Counted from the stretch's first letter, positions 46,316-58,369 are shown. The stretch is DNA of 64,000 bases from Achatina immaculata (GCA_009760885.1 CM019691.1:25295314-25359313), one strand, 5' to 3'. Translations and numbers: made by a program. The notes: generated by a model not told the origin, from the sequence alone.

Positions 46316-46895
46316 GACAATGGCTACTGTTATGTTTTGTTACTATGTGAATCTTATTTTGGTTTCTAGTAGAATGACAATGGTTACTGTTACGTTTAGT
46401 TACTATGCATTAACACCATATCCCTATGTGCCACTAAGGCAAGGCAGGATTACCTTTACCTTTTTACCTTAATATTGTTTTGGTTTCTAATAGAATAACA
46501 ATGGTTACTGTTACGTTTAGTTACTATGTTAATATTTTTTTGGTTTCTAATAGAATAACAATGGTTACTGTTACGTTTAGTTACTATGTTAATATTTTTT
46601 TGGTTTCTAATAGAATAACAATGGTTACTGTTACGTTTAGTTACTATGTTAATATTGTTTTGGTTTCTGATAGAATAACAATGGTTACTGTTACGTTTAA
46701 TTACTATGTTAATATTGTTTTGGTTTCTGGTAGAATAACAATGGTTACTGTTACGTTTAATTACTATGTTAATATTGTTTTGGTTTCTGATAGAACAACA
46801 ATGGTTACTGTTACGTTTAATTACTACGTGAATCTTATTTTGATTTCTAACAGAATGACAACGATTACTGTTACGTTGTGTTTCTAGGTGAATCT
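46316..46895. repeat. 60-bp minisatellite, ~9 units
   Basis: The unit contains GTTTTGGTTTCTAATAGAAT, AACAATGGTTACTGTTACGT and TTAGTTACTATGTTAATATT. It is interrupted once by the SINE-2 tail fragment at 46409-46469. Open in frame because 60 is divisible by 3. Confidence 0.96.
46409..46469 (+). repeat. SINE-2 3'-tail fragment inside the 60-bp array
   Basis: ATTAACACCATATCCCTATG, TGCCACTAAGGCAAGGCAGG and TTACCTTTACC align with the 3' end of SINE-2 (CACTAACACAATATCCCTAT and following, minus strand of 60401-60465). It splits a repeat unit between TTACTATG and TTAATATTG. Confidence 0.75.
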
Positions 46896-47097
46896 TTTTC
46901 CGACTATTTTTACTATTAAACGATAGGATCCCGTGTTACACAAAGAAGTGAAGTTTTATATACAAGATCTTTACAGCTTTCCTTTCGTATAAAACTATAT
47001 ATTTCATCTTCCTGCTTGCGACTGACGCATGGTATATATAAAAAGGATAATTCACCATATGGATTTTGACGTAACTGTGAATAATTATTTTTCTGTC

Positions 47098-47410
47098 ATC
47101 ACCATCATCAACATCATCATCATCATCATTTTATTGGCAGGCCCTGGGTGTCATGCTTCTCCACATGATCTCGATTCTTGACATTTTCCATCAGTTCATT
47201 TGGTGACCTTCTATTGTATCATCCCGTTAGACTGTCCATGACTTTTTTCTCTTGGTCTTCCCCATTCATTTTTACTGTTGTTGTCATGTTTCCATGCCCT
47301 CCTCTTCTCATTATGTGTCAAGTACTGATGAGGGCCGTTCTCTTATGGATTTAATTAGGTTTCTTTTTACATTGCCTAAGAAGAGTTTTGATATCTGTAA
47401 AGTTAAAGAC
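47098..47410 (-). mobile_element. RTE-like LINE, 3' fragment F
   Basis: Begins at (CAT)n (47098-47130) and continues CATGCTTCTCCACATGATCT, CATCAGTTCATTTGGTGACC and TCCCGTTAGACTGTCCATGA, like the 3' end of copy C. The part from 47335 (CTTATGGATTTAATTAGGTT) matches fragment H at 34688, so it is closer to that subfamily. Confidence 0.72.
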
Positions 47411-47504
47411 GTTCTCGTGTGATCATTTATTATTATTTTATACATAATTGGTTGGGGGGGGGGGGCTAAATACACTGTCCATTTTGGCAATTAGCAATCC
47501 ATAG

Positions 47505-47790
47505 TAGACATGCTAGCGTCAGAGCTGGCGAAACATAGCTGGCCAAGACCCTGCCTCACATATATGTTGGCACCCCCCAGTTTCTTATTCTTCTTATATC
47601 TCCATGGCACTGCGTGCTGGTGTTCTTTGCTGCAGATGCTATGGAGATGTTGAAGCACAGCATCGTGTCTGATTGGGAGCGGGTCATGGCTGAGAGAGAG
47701 AGAGAGCTCGCACGGGGTTATTGGTCAGCTATGGTGGGCCAAACCTAACCCCAGCACGTCAGCTATTGGCGTAACAGTGTATGTAGAAGG
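47505..47790. repeat. Dispersed repeat R1, rearranged copy with inverted arm
   Basis: 47505-47580 is a minus-oriented R1 tail (GCTGGCCAAGACCCTGCCTC). 47635-47790 is plus-oriented R1 (GTGTTCTTTGCTGCAGATGC, GAGATGTTGAAGCACAGCAT, then TTGGTCAGCTATGGTGGGCC). A (GA)n sits at 47691-47706. Confidence 0.65.
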
Positions 47791-47914
47791 TGTTGTCCAG
47801 TCCCATACTTGTGCTGGAGTAACGCCCCTGAGTATTTGTTCACAGTGTGAGTGTTTATAAGTTCCGTCCCTTGTATCAAGGATTTCAGGTAGCCTGTGTT
47901 TCTAATCTAGAGAA

Positions 47915-48101
47915 AACCGTCTTGGAAGGGTACATAATGGGAAAAAGAAAGAGAGGAAGACCAAGGCGAAGATGGCTGCAAGACATCGTTGATGATCTGC
48001 AAATGGATGCATCAGCAGCAGGCCATCTTGCTCACAACCGAGAGGCCTACAGGAGTGCTGTTAGGGAGGCAAAGTTCCACATGGGACATGCAAATGAATG
48101 A
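47915..48101 (+). pseudogene. LINE family 3, C-terminal ORF fragment, unexpanded
   Basis: The frame reads KTVLEGYIMGKRKRGRPRRR, WLQDIVDDLQMDASAAGHLA and HNREAYRSAVREAKFHMGHA, ending NE. It matches both flanks of the 24-bp array at 8658-10247 but has one AYRSAVRE octapeptide, so it shows the pre-expansion state. The RT domain is absent. Confidence 0.9.
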
Positions 48102-48531
48102 ACGTGTTTCTGACTAGCATGAGATTTTCGGAAGACGTGGAGCGAGAATACAAGTTGCTGAAGTTGTGCATGCCTGTATCTTGAGCTGTATGTACCTGAA
48201 GTCGTTATACTGTTTAGAAATGTGACACTGCACTGGATTCTGCAGAATATGTCTTGTCCACTGACGGTATGTTTGTTTGGAATGGCTGTTGGTCAGTGGT
48301 AGATTCATCATCTCGCTTTTTTTTAATATTGATGAAGTCGACGCGACCATGATTTGCTCTTGCTGCTCCCGGTAACTATTCCTGTTCGTCATCGCCACTG
48401 TTATCGCCAAGTTCCATTCAATAAACATCTTGTCGTGTTGTCAACGCCAGACTTGCTTGATCATTTGTATAGTGATGTATCACAAGGCTTAAAAGAGCCT
48501 GGTCTAATCTGAATCAGTGCTTAACTACTTC
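48102..48531. other. Unassigned sequence, perhaps LINE 3' UTR
   Basis: Nothing recognised. It follows the LINE stop codon directly. Confidence 0.4.
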
Positions 48532-48533
<2 letters not shown>

Positions 48534-48607
<74 letters not shown>

Positions 48608-48624
48608 ATATATAATATATATAT
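48534..48624. repeat. (TA)n microsatellite
   Basis: About 90 bp of TA with three AA/TT phase changes. Confidence 0.98.
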
Positions 48625-48708
48625 GCATAGGGGGACAGACCATACATTTACAACAGGTCGTTGACTGCCAAGATCGGACAGGTCTTCGATCCTCCTTTGA
48701 AAATCGCC

Positions 48709-49064
48709 GTACCATATTTAGTCATATAAATCTCGCACTGAGTCTATATATCATATTTAGTCATATAAATCTCGCACTGAGTCTATAGACCATATTTAGT
48801 CATATAAATCTCGCACTGAGTCTATAGACCGTATTTAGTCATATAAATCTCGCACTGAGTCTGTATACCATGTTTAGCCATATAAATCTCGCATGGAGTC
48901 TATATATCATATTTAGTCATATAAATCCTGTACTATGTTTAATCACATAAATCTAGTACTTTGATTGCAGCTATAAATCTTGTACTACGATGAGCAAACA
49001 TAAATCTCGAACTAATATCTACCACTACAAATCTTGTATTATGTCTAGCCATATAAATCTCCCT
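48709..49064. repeat. 39-bp minisatellite, about 9 units decaying rightwards
   Basis: The unit is ATATTTAGTCATATAAATCT plus CGCACTGAGTCTATAGACC. The first five are well conserved and the rest drift. Confidence 0.94.
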
Positions 49065-49381
49065 GTCTCTCTTCTTACTCAAGATATTCAGTAAAATATC
49101 AAGATACTGTAAATATCTCTGCGTCTTAATGTACTCATTATTGAGCTGCTGTGGAGAAACAAGATTTCAATCTTATTTTAATCAGTTAGAATCCCTTCTG
49201 TCTGTCTGTCCTTCTGTCTCTCTATCCCACTTCATTCTGCCCGGATGTGACTGAGTATAATTATCCCATTTATAAAAGCCGCGCAATGCGATGATGTGAC
49301 GCTACTGCGATCACGCAAAGTTACAGAAAACCACTATGACAAGATCACAGAGCTCTCTAAACTGATAGGAATTTCCCTACG

Positions 49382-49795
49382 TGTCAGCACTAAGAAAAAA
49401 AATGAATCATTATCTGAAAGATGTCAAACTTTCTATTCACTGCGTGTCAGCACTAAGATAATGAGTCATGATCTGAAAGATATCAAACTTTCTACTTCCT
49501 TCGCGTCAGCACTAAGATAATGAGTCATGATCTGAAAGATATCAAACTTTCTACTTCCTTCGCGTCAGCACTAAGAAAATGAGTCATGATCTGAAAGATA
49601 TCAAACTTTCTACTTCCTTCGCGTCAGCACTAAGAAAATGAGTCATGATCTGAAAGATAACAAACTTCCTACTCCCTGTGTGTCAGCACTAAGAAAATGA
49701 GTCATGATCTGAAAGATAACAAACTTCCTACTCCCTGCGTGTCAGCACTAAGAAAATGTGTAATGAAATGAAAGACAACAAACCTCCTACTCATT
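49382..49795. repeat. 59-bp minisatellite, 7 units
   Basis: The unit has GCGTCAGCACTAAGAAAATG, AGTCATGATCTGAAAGATAT and CAAACTTTCTACTTCCTTC, with starts near 49382, 49444, 49503, 49562, 49621, 49680 and 49739. Confidence 0.96.
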
Positions 49796-51700
49796 TGTGA
49801 TGACTGATGTCGGGACACAAAAGACTACTGTAATCACGTAATCCGCCCGACGTGATTATATCTCCTTTCGCCTCATGAACTGTGACTAGATCCCTCTTAT
49901 AGATTTTAGTCGAAAAAATGGTGGTAATATAAGAAAATCGATCCTCATTTTTTACCTATTTGTCACGATTGTATCACATCATTACGTCGATATTTCGTTC
50001 ATTTATTTCACGATCTGGCCCTACGTAGAAAGAGATTTAACTCTCATAAAACAAGTCATATATCCGTAAGAAAAATGTAGTAATTGAACTGTTAATAGAA
50101 TAACAAGATTTTTACAATAATAATAAAGATATTAGAGACGGTCCAGACTTCTGTGAAGCTGACGTCAATGGCCACTGTTCCAGTTATATTCATTGACGGA
50201 CGGACGGACGGACAGACAGACAGATTTATCAACTTCTCAACACAGGTATGAACTGTCAAAGGTTTCATATCACAGCTGTAGAAAAATCAACTAACAACAT
50301 GAACGCACATAAACGAATGCAGGCCTAAAAACTCCCTATATCCAGAGATCTTTCCTTTTGAACTAAAAGCTCATTTATTTCACAGACATTCAGCTGAGTT
50401 TTTTTTCCCTTACATTCCGTGTTGCTTTTGCAGCGTCCGTCGTGTTGTCTCTATCGTCTTCGTTACTGACTGGTTTCTTGCGTGCCTTTCTCCACTAATG
50501 TTATTAAAAATATCTCTTTTCTAGTTTATTTTTATACTCATCTTCTTTTTTTTCCGGAAAGTGATTTTATATCTGACTCTGGCCATTTCTTTCTTCTCTT
50601 CTGCATACAATTCTCGTCATCTCATTCTTTGGGGAACTTCCTTCAATCAGGTGCTCATTTATATGCGATTCTCGGCATCATTGGAACAGCACACAGCCTG
50701 TGCAGTGTAAGATATCTGTCTATGAAACCCAGATACAAGAGTCTATGCAGCGCAAAAGAGCTGTCTACGCTGTGGATTGCTTAATATCCTCCTTCACAAA
50801 ACGTCTGTGTCACCGTCTCCTTTGAAGTTCCCGTCTCTCTCTCTCTCTCTCTCTCTGCTGTGTGTCTTGTTTCTCAGCTGATAAAGGTAAAGACTTCCCC
50901 AACGAACATTCTTAGAGCACGTACCTGCGAACTAGAACACTGTCTTGTTATTTCATCCACAGCAGTTTTTTTTTTCCGAGAAAAGACGACTTTACTTCAT
51001 GGTGAATGTACAAGTATGCTTATGTGTGCGTGGGTTCGTATGTGTATAAATCTGAGGTGTCACAGTGATCAGCTGTGAGCAACTAGAACTGGTCAACACG
51101 ACATCTATGCTCTATCTGACAACAGTGCGTGTTGCGTTATTTACAGCCGAACCAAAGGAACCAGGACGTAAATAAATCACCTTCCGGCTATAGTCTGTAG
51201 TATTATTACACACGATACAACGAAGCAGGAATGCATATCCATCTTCATTCGACAATACTCTGCAGCGTTGCTACAGAATATACAAAAGAGCAGGGATTAC
51301 TGTGCTCCTGTGGCAGCGGAGCCTGCAAAGATGTCGGGTGTTTAGTTCTGCTCCAAGAATTAAAGAAACGAGAATGAAATTACATTTTACAAACGAACTG
51401 AGAGAGAGAGAGAGAACATTTAGCGTACCAAGGTTAAGCACATAAATCGATGAATCAAATGCAATCAGTCACAACACATGCAAATACAACTGCAGATATA
51501 TATAACTCCATTCATGAAAGCATGTAAATGTAACAATGCACACGTGCACATATGCGCATACTAATCAGCACAATACGAATACGTGTATGGATGCATCAAT
51601 ACACACATAAACACACAGACATTTAGACGAGGACACATACAAAATATGCATTAACTGCAACAGAACGGCACAATAGAGACAAACACGACATGACAGACAG
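49796..51700. other. Unassigned sequence
   Basis: Small tracts only: (GGAC)n at 50196-50224, (TC)n at 50836-50857, (GA)n at 51400-51414. No gene recognised. Confidence 0.45.
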
Positions 51701-51705
51701 ATCAA

Positions 51706-51880
51706 GTCAAGGCAAGACAACACTAGGCAAGACAAGACAAGACAAGAGCACTAGGCAAGACAAGACAGGACAAGACAGACAGACAAAGACAAGACAAAAC
51801 AGGACAGGACAAAATAAGACAAGACAAAACAGGACAGAACAAAATAAGACAAGACAAAACAGACAGACAGATAGATACAC
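51706..51880. repeat. (GACAA)n pentanucleotide array
   Basis: About 175 bp of CAAGACAAGACAA with GACAGG, AAATAAG and ACTAGG variants. Confidence 0.95.
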
Positions 51881-52208
51881 AGAAACAGACTAGATGAAAA
51901 GAAGAGACAATCAACAAACTGCTACACTAAATTGGTTGAGCCCCCATTCCCCCCCCCCAAAACAGTTAATGAAACAAAGAGACCATAACACTAATTACGT
52001 TTGTGACCCTCTTCTGGACTCTTGCTTCCTAAAGATATCGAAAGAGCAGTAACTCAGTCTACTAAGCGCATGTTAACATCATTTTACTGGTTAGAAAGCC
52101 TCCTCAGTAGCAATGTAACCATGGGATTTTGATGTCCATACCATTGGATGTAGACTTTAACTTAACTCTTCTTGAAGACTTTTAAATTCTCTTCTCCGAG
52201 AATCGAAA

Positions 52209-52458
52209 ATTTTGCACATCACGTTACGAGCGGTGCACAACTACAGTTAGTTTTAATTAAGTCGTCAGTTAGATTTTGCACATAACGCCATGGTCGGTGC
52301 ACAGCTATAGTTAGTTTTAATTAAGTCAGTTAGATTTTGCACATCACGTCACGGGCGGTGCACAGTTACATTTAGTTTCAGTTAAGTCGTCAGTTAGGTG
52401 TCGCACACCACGCCACAGGCGGTGCACAGCTACAGTTAGTTTTAATTAAATCGTCAGA
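52209..52458. repeat. ~63-bp minisatellite, 4 units
   Basis: The unit contains TTTTGCACATCACGTCACGG, GCGGTGCACAGCTACAGTTA and GTTTTAATTAAGTCGTCAG. Four copies with small deletions. Confidence 0.94.
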
Positions 52459-54179
52459 ATTTGTGTACATATTTATTTTCTTCGTTCGCTTTCATACGCT
52501 CAGACATTTCAGACAAGAAGACAAGTCTCCGCACTCACTACCGGCAGCAGTTCTCCGCGCCTACGCTACAGTTCCTCATTCAAGTGCCAAATTTCAGATC
52601 TTAAATGTATGTGAAAAACTGGTTCCCATTTTCAGGTCGTGACCCCAAAATCAGGGTAGTGGGCCCCGGGGGGGGGGGGTAGAATGGAGGTGATGTACTT
52701 ATAACCATATTGCTGAATTGATATTTGGTTAAAAATGGAAATTTCTGCACTATTGAGATTGCCTCGTAGGCTGCTCTCACAGATGCTATGATTCTCCTGC
52801 TGTGTGATCACACAACTGGACCTAACGGAAAAAAGAACACCCAGGCCCATTAAACACTCTCACGTCTACTGTTACAAATTACGAAGTCATCAGTCAACGA
52901 TCCAATTATAGAAAGAAAATTTTAATAACACAGCACAGACGAAGATGGATGGATACGACTTGATGAAGAAATAACCAACAAACAAACAAAATGGACGCGC
53001 AGCAACAAAGAACATAAACGTAGTTCTGGGCAGGTTGACTGAGGTAACTCACGTCACCGCCACGAGAACTCACACTGAAACTCCCTCACACAAACTTATA
53101 CTCTAGCTACAATCACAACTACGAAAAATCAGGTCTATTCTCCACAACTTTCAACCTCAATCTTGCTCACACCATGGACACAAAATTCAAGGATCCCATG
53201 CCACAGATAAAACACACTTCTATCTTAAGGACGGTTACTATTAACAAATCAAACATAGCATAAAAATAGCAGGGGTGTTAATTCTGGAAGGAAAAAATAC
53301 AAAATTATTTCCCTTCGCTAGCAAAATCTCACGGGAATCTTAACTAGGGTCACGAGAAGGTATGATTAAAAAGGTAAAATAGAGAAATAACTTGAAAAAA
53401 AATAAATAGATAAATAACTTGAGAACATAAATAAATAGATAAATAACCTGAGAAAACAACTGAAAAATAAATTTTTAAAATTAAGGATTTCAAGGAAATC
53501 CTACTACTTTATGTACAGCCCTATGTCTAACCCGAAATCCTACTACTTTATGTACATCCCTATGTATAGCCTGAAATCCTGCTACTTTATGTATAGATTG
53601 TGTGTGAGTGCTTTTCTCCTTTCATATATGTTATTCTAAGTACACTTTTTTTCCTAATAGGCACAAAAGGACTTTGTTTTTAAATAGTTGTTTTTTTGTG
53701 TTAATGATCAAATACAGCATAATATCTTCAAAAATAGCTGGTTGTTTGTGAAGTGATATTAATGACCGGGTTGTTTCAGAAATGGAGTTAACGGATGGGC
53801 TATTTGTGAAAAGACATTAATGGCCGGTTCTTTGAGAAGTGACGTAGTGACAATAATGCAGAATTTCTTTTTTTGCGATTAATGGCTAGGTTACATCACT
53901 TTAAAGGCACTGAAAGAGTATCAGTTAATTTCTAATGAATTTCAGTACTTTTGAAAAAAAAATCCTTTTTCATGGAGTCGCAGGCCACGTACCATTGCTG
54001 ATTTATACTTACGATTAAAAAAAAAGAGGCTGATCACCTCTGGCTTAAGGAGGTCAGTGCTCTGGGGTTTCAAGATCCTTGTGCGGGGGTGTGGGGTCGG
54101 AAACAAGATTATGTGCTCTGGGAGGTCTACAGACTGTTTTGGGGTCGGAACAAGATTAAGCCCTAAGCGACTTCCAAAA
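52459..54179. other. Mostly unassigned; short degenerate repeats
   Basis: A G-run at 52668-52678, AAATAAATAGATAAATAAC repeats at 53390-53455, and a three-copy ~45-bp repeat (GAAATCCTACTACTTTATGT) at 53487-53603. No gene recognised. Confidence 0.5.
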
Positions 54180-54560
54180 TGTATTCTTGTCTTGTTTCCT
54201 TCCTCGTACATCTCTCGGTGCTGAGGGAGCAAAACGGACATCTTGATATAACTCGGTGGCGTTCTTCATATAATGGGTTATTTAATGTTTATGTCATTTC
54301 CTCTCTCCATCTCTTGTGTGGGGGGCCTCTTCCTCTGTTACTTACGGATCTTAGCGTGAATGGGTTTTTTTTTTCTTTTTTTTTTTTGTGGTATACTGTC
54401 TGGCGATAGCCATGTAGCATGACCGAACCATTTGACTTGTCGTTTCCAGATGTAGTGTAATACTACTGTTACTTCAGTCTTTTCCCCGATGGCATCATTC
54501 AAAACCTTAAGCGAAATACGAACATGCCGTACTGGCACGGATTATCTGAATCTCAGATTT
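54180..54560 (-). mobile_element. LINE family 2, 3' fragment
   Basis: Minus-strand frame KRQVKWFGHATWLSPDSIPQ and KKPIHAKIRK parallels 21640-21720 of the family 2 copy on the plus strand. Typical LINE C-terminal K-W-F-G-H motif after the RT. Confidence 0.72.
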
Positions 54561-55174
54561 TATTTCCTTGATCTTCGCGTTGTGCAGCCACCGCTCTAGG
54601 ACCTCCAGCAAGAGAACTTGCCGTAAGCAGCACTAGAACCTCTCGTGAGTCAACGTTCCCACGAATTGTACATCGATTCAGTGCCCTGAAAACGATTTTT
54701 CAGTCTTTATTTACGACTTCTGGGGTAACGTTCTCCACGGAAATGCTGCTTCAACAGGAGTTTGCTGCTCATTCAAACGACGTAAGGCGGACCGACTTTT
54801 CATTAGATCACAGTTTTTAAAAGACGTAACGGGAGCTTCGGGGACAGATAGTACAAAAGAGACCCGAATGTAGAGTTTTATCTCTACCCTGCGCTATACA
54901 ACGCTGAGAGATAAGAGAAAAGACGACTGCTGTAAAACTGGTTCTAGTATTAAAGTAGACAGTGGCGGGTATAGTTCAGATATACACAACAACAACAAAA
55001 ATGGTGAAAGTTAGAAGAGTGTGAATGACAGAAAAAGATGGGCACGTATGAACAAAGACTATACAACAATCAAATATTTCGACAAAAGCCTTTTTCAACG
55101 ATCATATACAAAAACAATACAACATATAAAAACGCAAAACACAGACTAAAAAATGTTATTTTATAATTTCTATG
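54561..55174. other. Unassigned sequence
   Basis: Nothing recognised. Confidence 0.4.
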
Positions 55175-55515
55175 TACAAAAGCCCCCGTGTGGTACCCGG
55201 GATCTGCAAAGAATAGGACCATTGTACCCTATCACGCATGATCGTAAAAGGCGACTAAGGAGGGTTCGGCATAGGGCCAGCAACCCTATCTGGTAAAAAA
55301 AACTATCAGATAGCTACAGAAACAGAAGCAAGGGAAAAAACACAGGGGAACAGAAGTAAGGGTAGACCAAAAGAGACATGGAGAAGAACAACAGAAAGGA
55401 TGTTGAGCAATAGAGGGCTCACCTGGGCAAGAGCAGAAAAAAAGGCAAAGGACAGGCATTTGTGGAAAACCCTTGCGGAAGCCCCATGTGCCCTTGGCAC
55501 TTAAGGTTCAGAGAG
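55175..55515 (+). mobile_element. Miniature LINE (family 4) with 5' and 3' ends joined
   Basis: 55175-55335 resembles LINE 5' leader sequence (CGACTAAGGAGGGTTCGGCA, GCCAGCAACCCTATCTGGTA, CTACAGAAACAGAAGCAAG). 55350-55500 encodes a LINE C-terminus (GRPKETWRRTTERMLSNRG, LTWARAEKKAKDRHLWKTLA) and ends in GA repeats. No endonuclease or RT lies between, so it is an internally deleted, SINE-sized derivative. The 3' half is shared with 30361-30500. The leader assignment is by recognition only. Confidence 0.5.
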
Positions 55516-55519
55516 AGAG

Positions 55520-55785
55520 AGATGTACAAAAGATTATTTGATACTTTCTGTTAACAAAAGGTTATTTAATATTATCTATTAATAAATAGTTATTTCATAT
55601 TTTCTATTAAAAAAGGTTATTTGATACTCTGTATTAATAAAAGGTTATTTGATATTTCCTATTAACAAAATGTTCAATACTTTGTTAACAAACGGTTATC
55701 TATTGATACATTCTATTAATAAAAGGTTATTCAATACTTTCGGTTAATAAATGGTTGTCTGATACTTTCTATTATTAAAAACAGG
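55520..55785. repeat. ~33-bp AT-rich minisatellite, ~8 units
   Basis: The unit AAAAGGTTATTTGATACTTT followed by CTATTAAT recurs with indels. Confidence 0.9.
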
Positions 55786-56474
55786 GGGACAAAGGAAAAA
55801 GAGCATTGATCTAAGCTGATGACAGTCTCTTGTTATTATCTGCATTTTTCCTTCATCATTCATGCGTAACGCTAGATTACATATGAGCAACCCTAGGCCC
55901 GTGGGCCACATTTAGCGAATGAAACATTTTTTGTGACCCGTAGCCAATCTAGGTTAGTTTGGTTAAAAAATAATAATAATAATTTGCTGGATAAGTTAAC
56001 AACATTTTTTTAAAAATGCAATCTTGGGGAATACCTATAAACGTGAACAGTTACTTTCTAGACTGAACTTCATCAAATCTTGAACACAATCAATATACAC
56101 TTAGAAAACTACTTGAGAGCCGCGACAACGTCTGTTCCACCAAATCTTGACCATTCAGCAACTTCTCAAGCTCAAGTCTCTCGCTGCCCATAAGCAACAT
56201 ATGCATACTTTCTTCGTGCGCCTTTTGCTACTACGAGGTTCGTAAATTTTTAACATTTTCTAAATTATGTGGCCCGCGTGAACATGGAAAAAAGTCTTCT
56301 CGGACGCCGAACGAAAAGAAAGCTGTCCCTGCGCTAGATGGTAACTGCGGATACTATCACGTCTGGCAGCATTCCTTCCCAAAAGGTCCTGGAAGCCTAT
56401 TTTTTGCAGTTAGTCTGACCAGAGTGAATCAGATAGCAACAAATCGAGTATCGTGGTGCACGAAGTAGCGGTCG
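55786..56474. other. Unassigned; possible hAT-like relic
   Basis: GAGCAACCCTAGGCCCGTGG (55883) and TATGTGGCCCGCGTGAAC (56267) have the GGCCCG flavour of hAT subterminal sequence, but no matching termini or target duplication were found. Confidence 0.3.
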
Positions 56475-56780
56475 CAGTGATAGGTGGTAGTGATGATTAG
56501 ACGTCATTAGAACTCCGAGCTCATGTTCATTTGCGGCCGACGCCGTGATGATGTTGAGGCACAGAGTCGTTTCGAGTTGGGATCCGGCTACCGCGGGTAT
56601 TTTTTATCGGCCTCAGAGTGGAGCTAAAAAACAAGAGGTATGCAATACCTCTTTAGCAGACTCCACCACCCTGGGGGGCTACGGCGATCCCTGCTACTTT
56701 AGCCAGGCTAGGCCTGTTACTGCGAGGTACCTAAGGAGATGTGAAACAGGGTATCACGAGCGAATCGGGCCTGAAGTGAA
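56475..56780 (+). repeat. Dispersed repeat R1, plus arm of an inverted pair
   Basis: Contains GTGGTAGTGATGATTAGACG, CCGAGCTCATGTTCATTTGC, GGGATCCGGCTACCGCGGGT, AGCCAGGCTAGGCCTGTTAC and TGTGAAACAGGGT. It is almost identical to the reverse complement of 57205-57455, apart from a ~22-bp insertion (AGGTATGCAATACCTCTTTA) and a G-run length difference. A 94-codon frame across it has no motif. Confidence 0.88.
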
Positions 56781-57069
56781 TGGGGCTGAAATGAATCTGG
56801 TAGGCGAGGGTCTGACACGAGCGGACTGAAATGAAGTGAATCAGGTTGAATCGAATAGGACTGAAGCTAATCGGAGTTGAACCCTCAAACAGTGATATGA
56901 AACTTTAAAAAAAACGAATGAACTAACCTTTTCGCGTCTGAGGATGATGATGATGATATCCTAGATTTCTCCAGGCGTCGCGTCCACAAAATGGTGAGAT
57001 CACCTCGTTGGTTACAATCCCAGGTTATTTGCCAGGATTATATACAATTTCTTTAATCTCTATAATAAT

Positions 57070-57455
57070 TTGGGGGGAAAAGAAAGAGAGTGAGAGAAAA
57101 GAGACACGAGAACGCTGTCCGATTTAGCAGTCAGTGACCCACATCTGACACCCTGGCGTCAGTGTTGGTGAACCACAGGCGACCAAGACCCTGTTTCACA
57201 TCTCCGTTGGTACCCCGCAGTAACAGGCCTAGCCTGGCTAAAGTAGCAGGGATCGCCGTAGCCCCCCCCCCCCAAGGGTGGTGGAGTCTGCTTGTTTTTT
57301 AGCTCCACTCTGAGGCCGATAAAAAATACCCGCGGTAGCCGGATCCCAACTCGAAACGACTCTGTGCCTCAACATCATCACCGCGTCGGCCGCAAATGAA
57401 CATGAGCTCGGAGTTCTAATGACGTCTAATCATTGCTACCACTTATCGTCCACCA
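57070..57455 (-). repeat. Dispersed repeat R1, minus arm of an inverted pair
   Basis: Longer than the plus arm: after the shared part it adds TCTTGGTCGCCTGTGGTTCA, CCAACACTGACGCCAGGGTG and a T/C-rich end, a tail also present at 31440-31515. A run of C lies at 57264-57274. Confidence 0.88.
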
Positions 57456-57868
57456 CGATACCTACGCCCATCTGCCTATATGTCTCAAAGCAAAGACTAC
57501 TACCTCCAACATCAGCGGTTTCTCCCCTTCGGTCATTTCTCATTTAAAATATGCATGTCCCGCAGAAATACTCAGTACCTCTGCTAACCCTAGACTTGCG
57601 TAAGTCTCTGTTCTTTCCGCTGTTTGTCATATATGATCCCTCTGACAGCCCTACAGCTCTATCGATGAGCTCAAAGAAATAGGTTGGTTAATCGTGAAAT
57701 GCATTTCTGATGCTTTCCAAATATTGGATTTTGCGCCAGTTGTAGTGTAGCATTCATTATGTTTTGGAATTGTGTTGGGTGAGCACTGCAGAAAACGTGT
57801 ATGCGGAAGAAATCTTCATGTATTTTTTTAAAAATGTGCCTGATTTTCTGCTATGATTTATGCTTCTA
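57456..57868. other. Unassigned sequence
   Basis: Nothing recognised. Confidence 0.4.
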
Positions 57869-58288
57869 TGAAACTCGTGTACAACGCAGTCTCGTCTTTG
57901 TAACTCATGTACAACGCTGTCTCGTCTATGTAACTCATGTACAACGCTGTCTCGTCTATGTAACTCATGCACAACGCAGTCTCGTCTATGTAACTCATGT
58001 ACAACACTGTCTTGTCTATGTTACTCATTTACAACACTGTTTTGTCTATGTTACTCATTTACAACACTGTTTTATCTATGTTACTCATGTACAACGCTGT
58101 CTTGTTTATGTAACTAATGTACAACGCTGTCTTGTTTATGTAACTAATGTACAACGCTGTCTTGTCTATGTAACTCATGTACAACGCTGCCTTATCTATG
58201 TAACTCATGTACAACGCTGCCTTGTCTATGTAACTCATGTACAACGCTGCCTTGTCTATGTAACTCATGTACAACGCTGCCTTGTCGA
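57869..58288. repeat. 30-bp minisatellite, 14 units
   Basis: The unit is CTATGTAACTCATGTACAAC plus GCTGTCTTGT. The 30-bp period keeps frames open on both strands; unit variants are non-synonymous, so no protein constraint is apparent. Confidence 0.97.
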
Positions 58289-58369
58289 GATGTCTCAGAT
58301 GGATGTAGAAATTGTTATGTTGAATGCCAGAAGGTTGTGAAGTGTTTCTAGGCACAAACGTTTTAAAAT

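Noticed and set aside
50482..50784. 100-codon frame with hydrophobic start
   Set aside because: Compositional bias of T-rich DNA gives a hydrophobic peptide; no motif or relative.
57869..58340. 179-codon frame with repeated VYVTHVQRCL
   Set aside because: The 30-bp array creates it; unit differences are non-synonymous and flanks lack coding signals.
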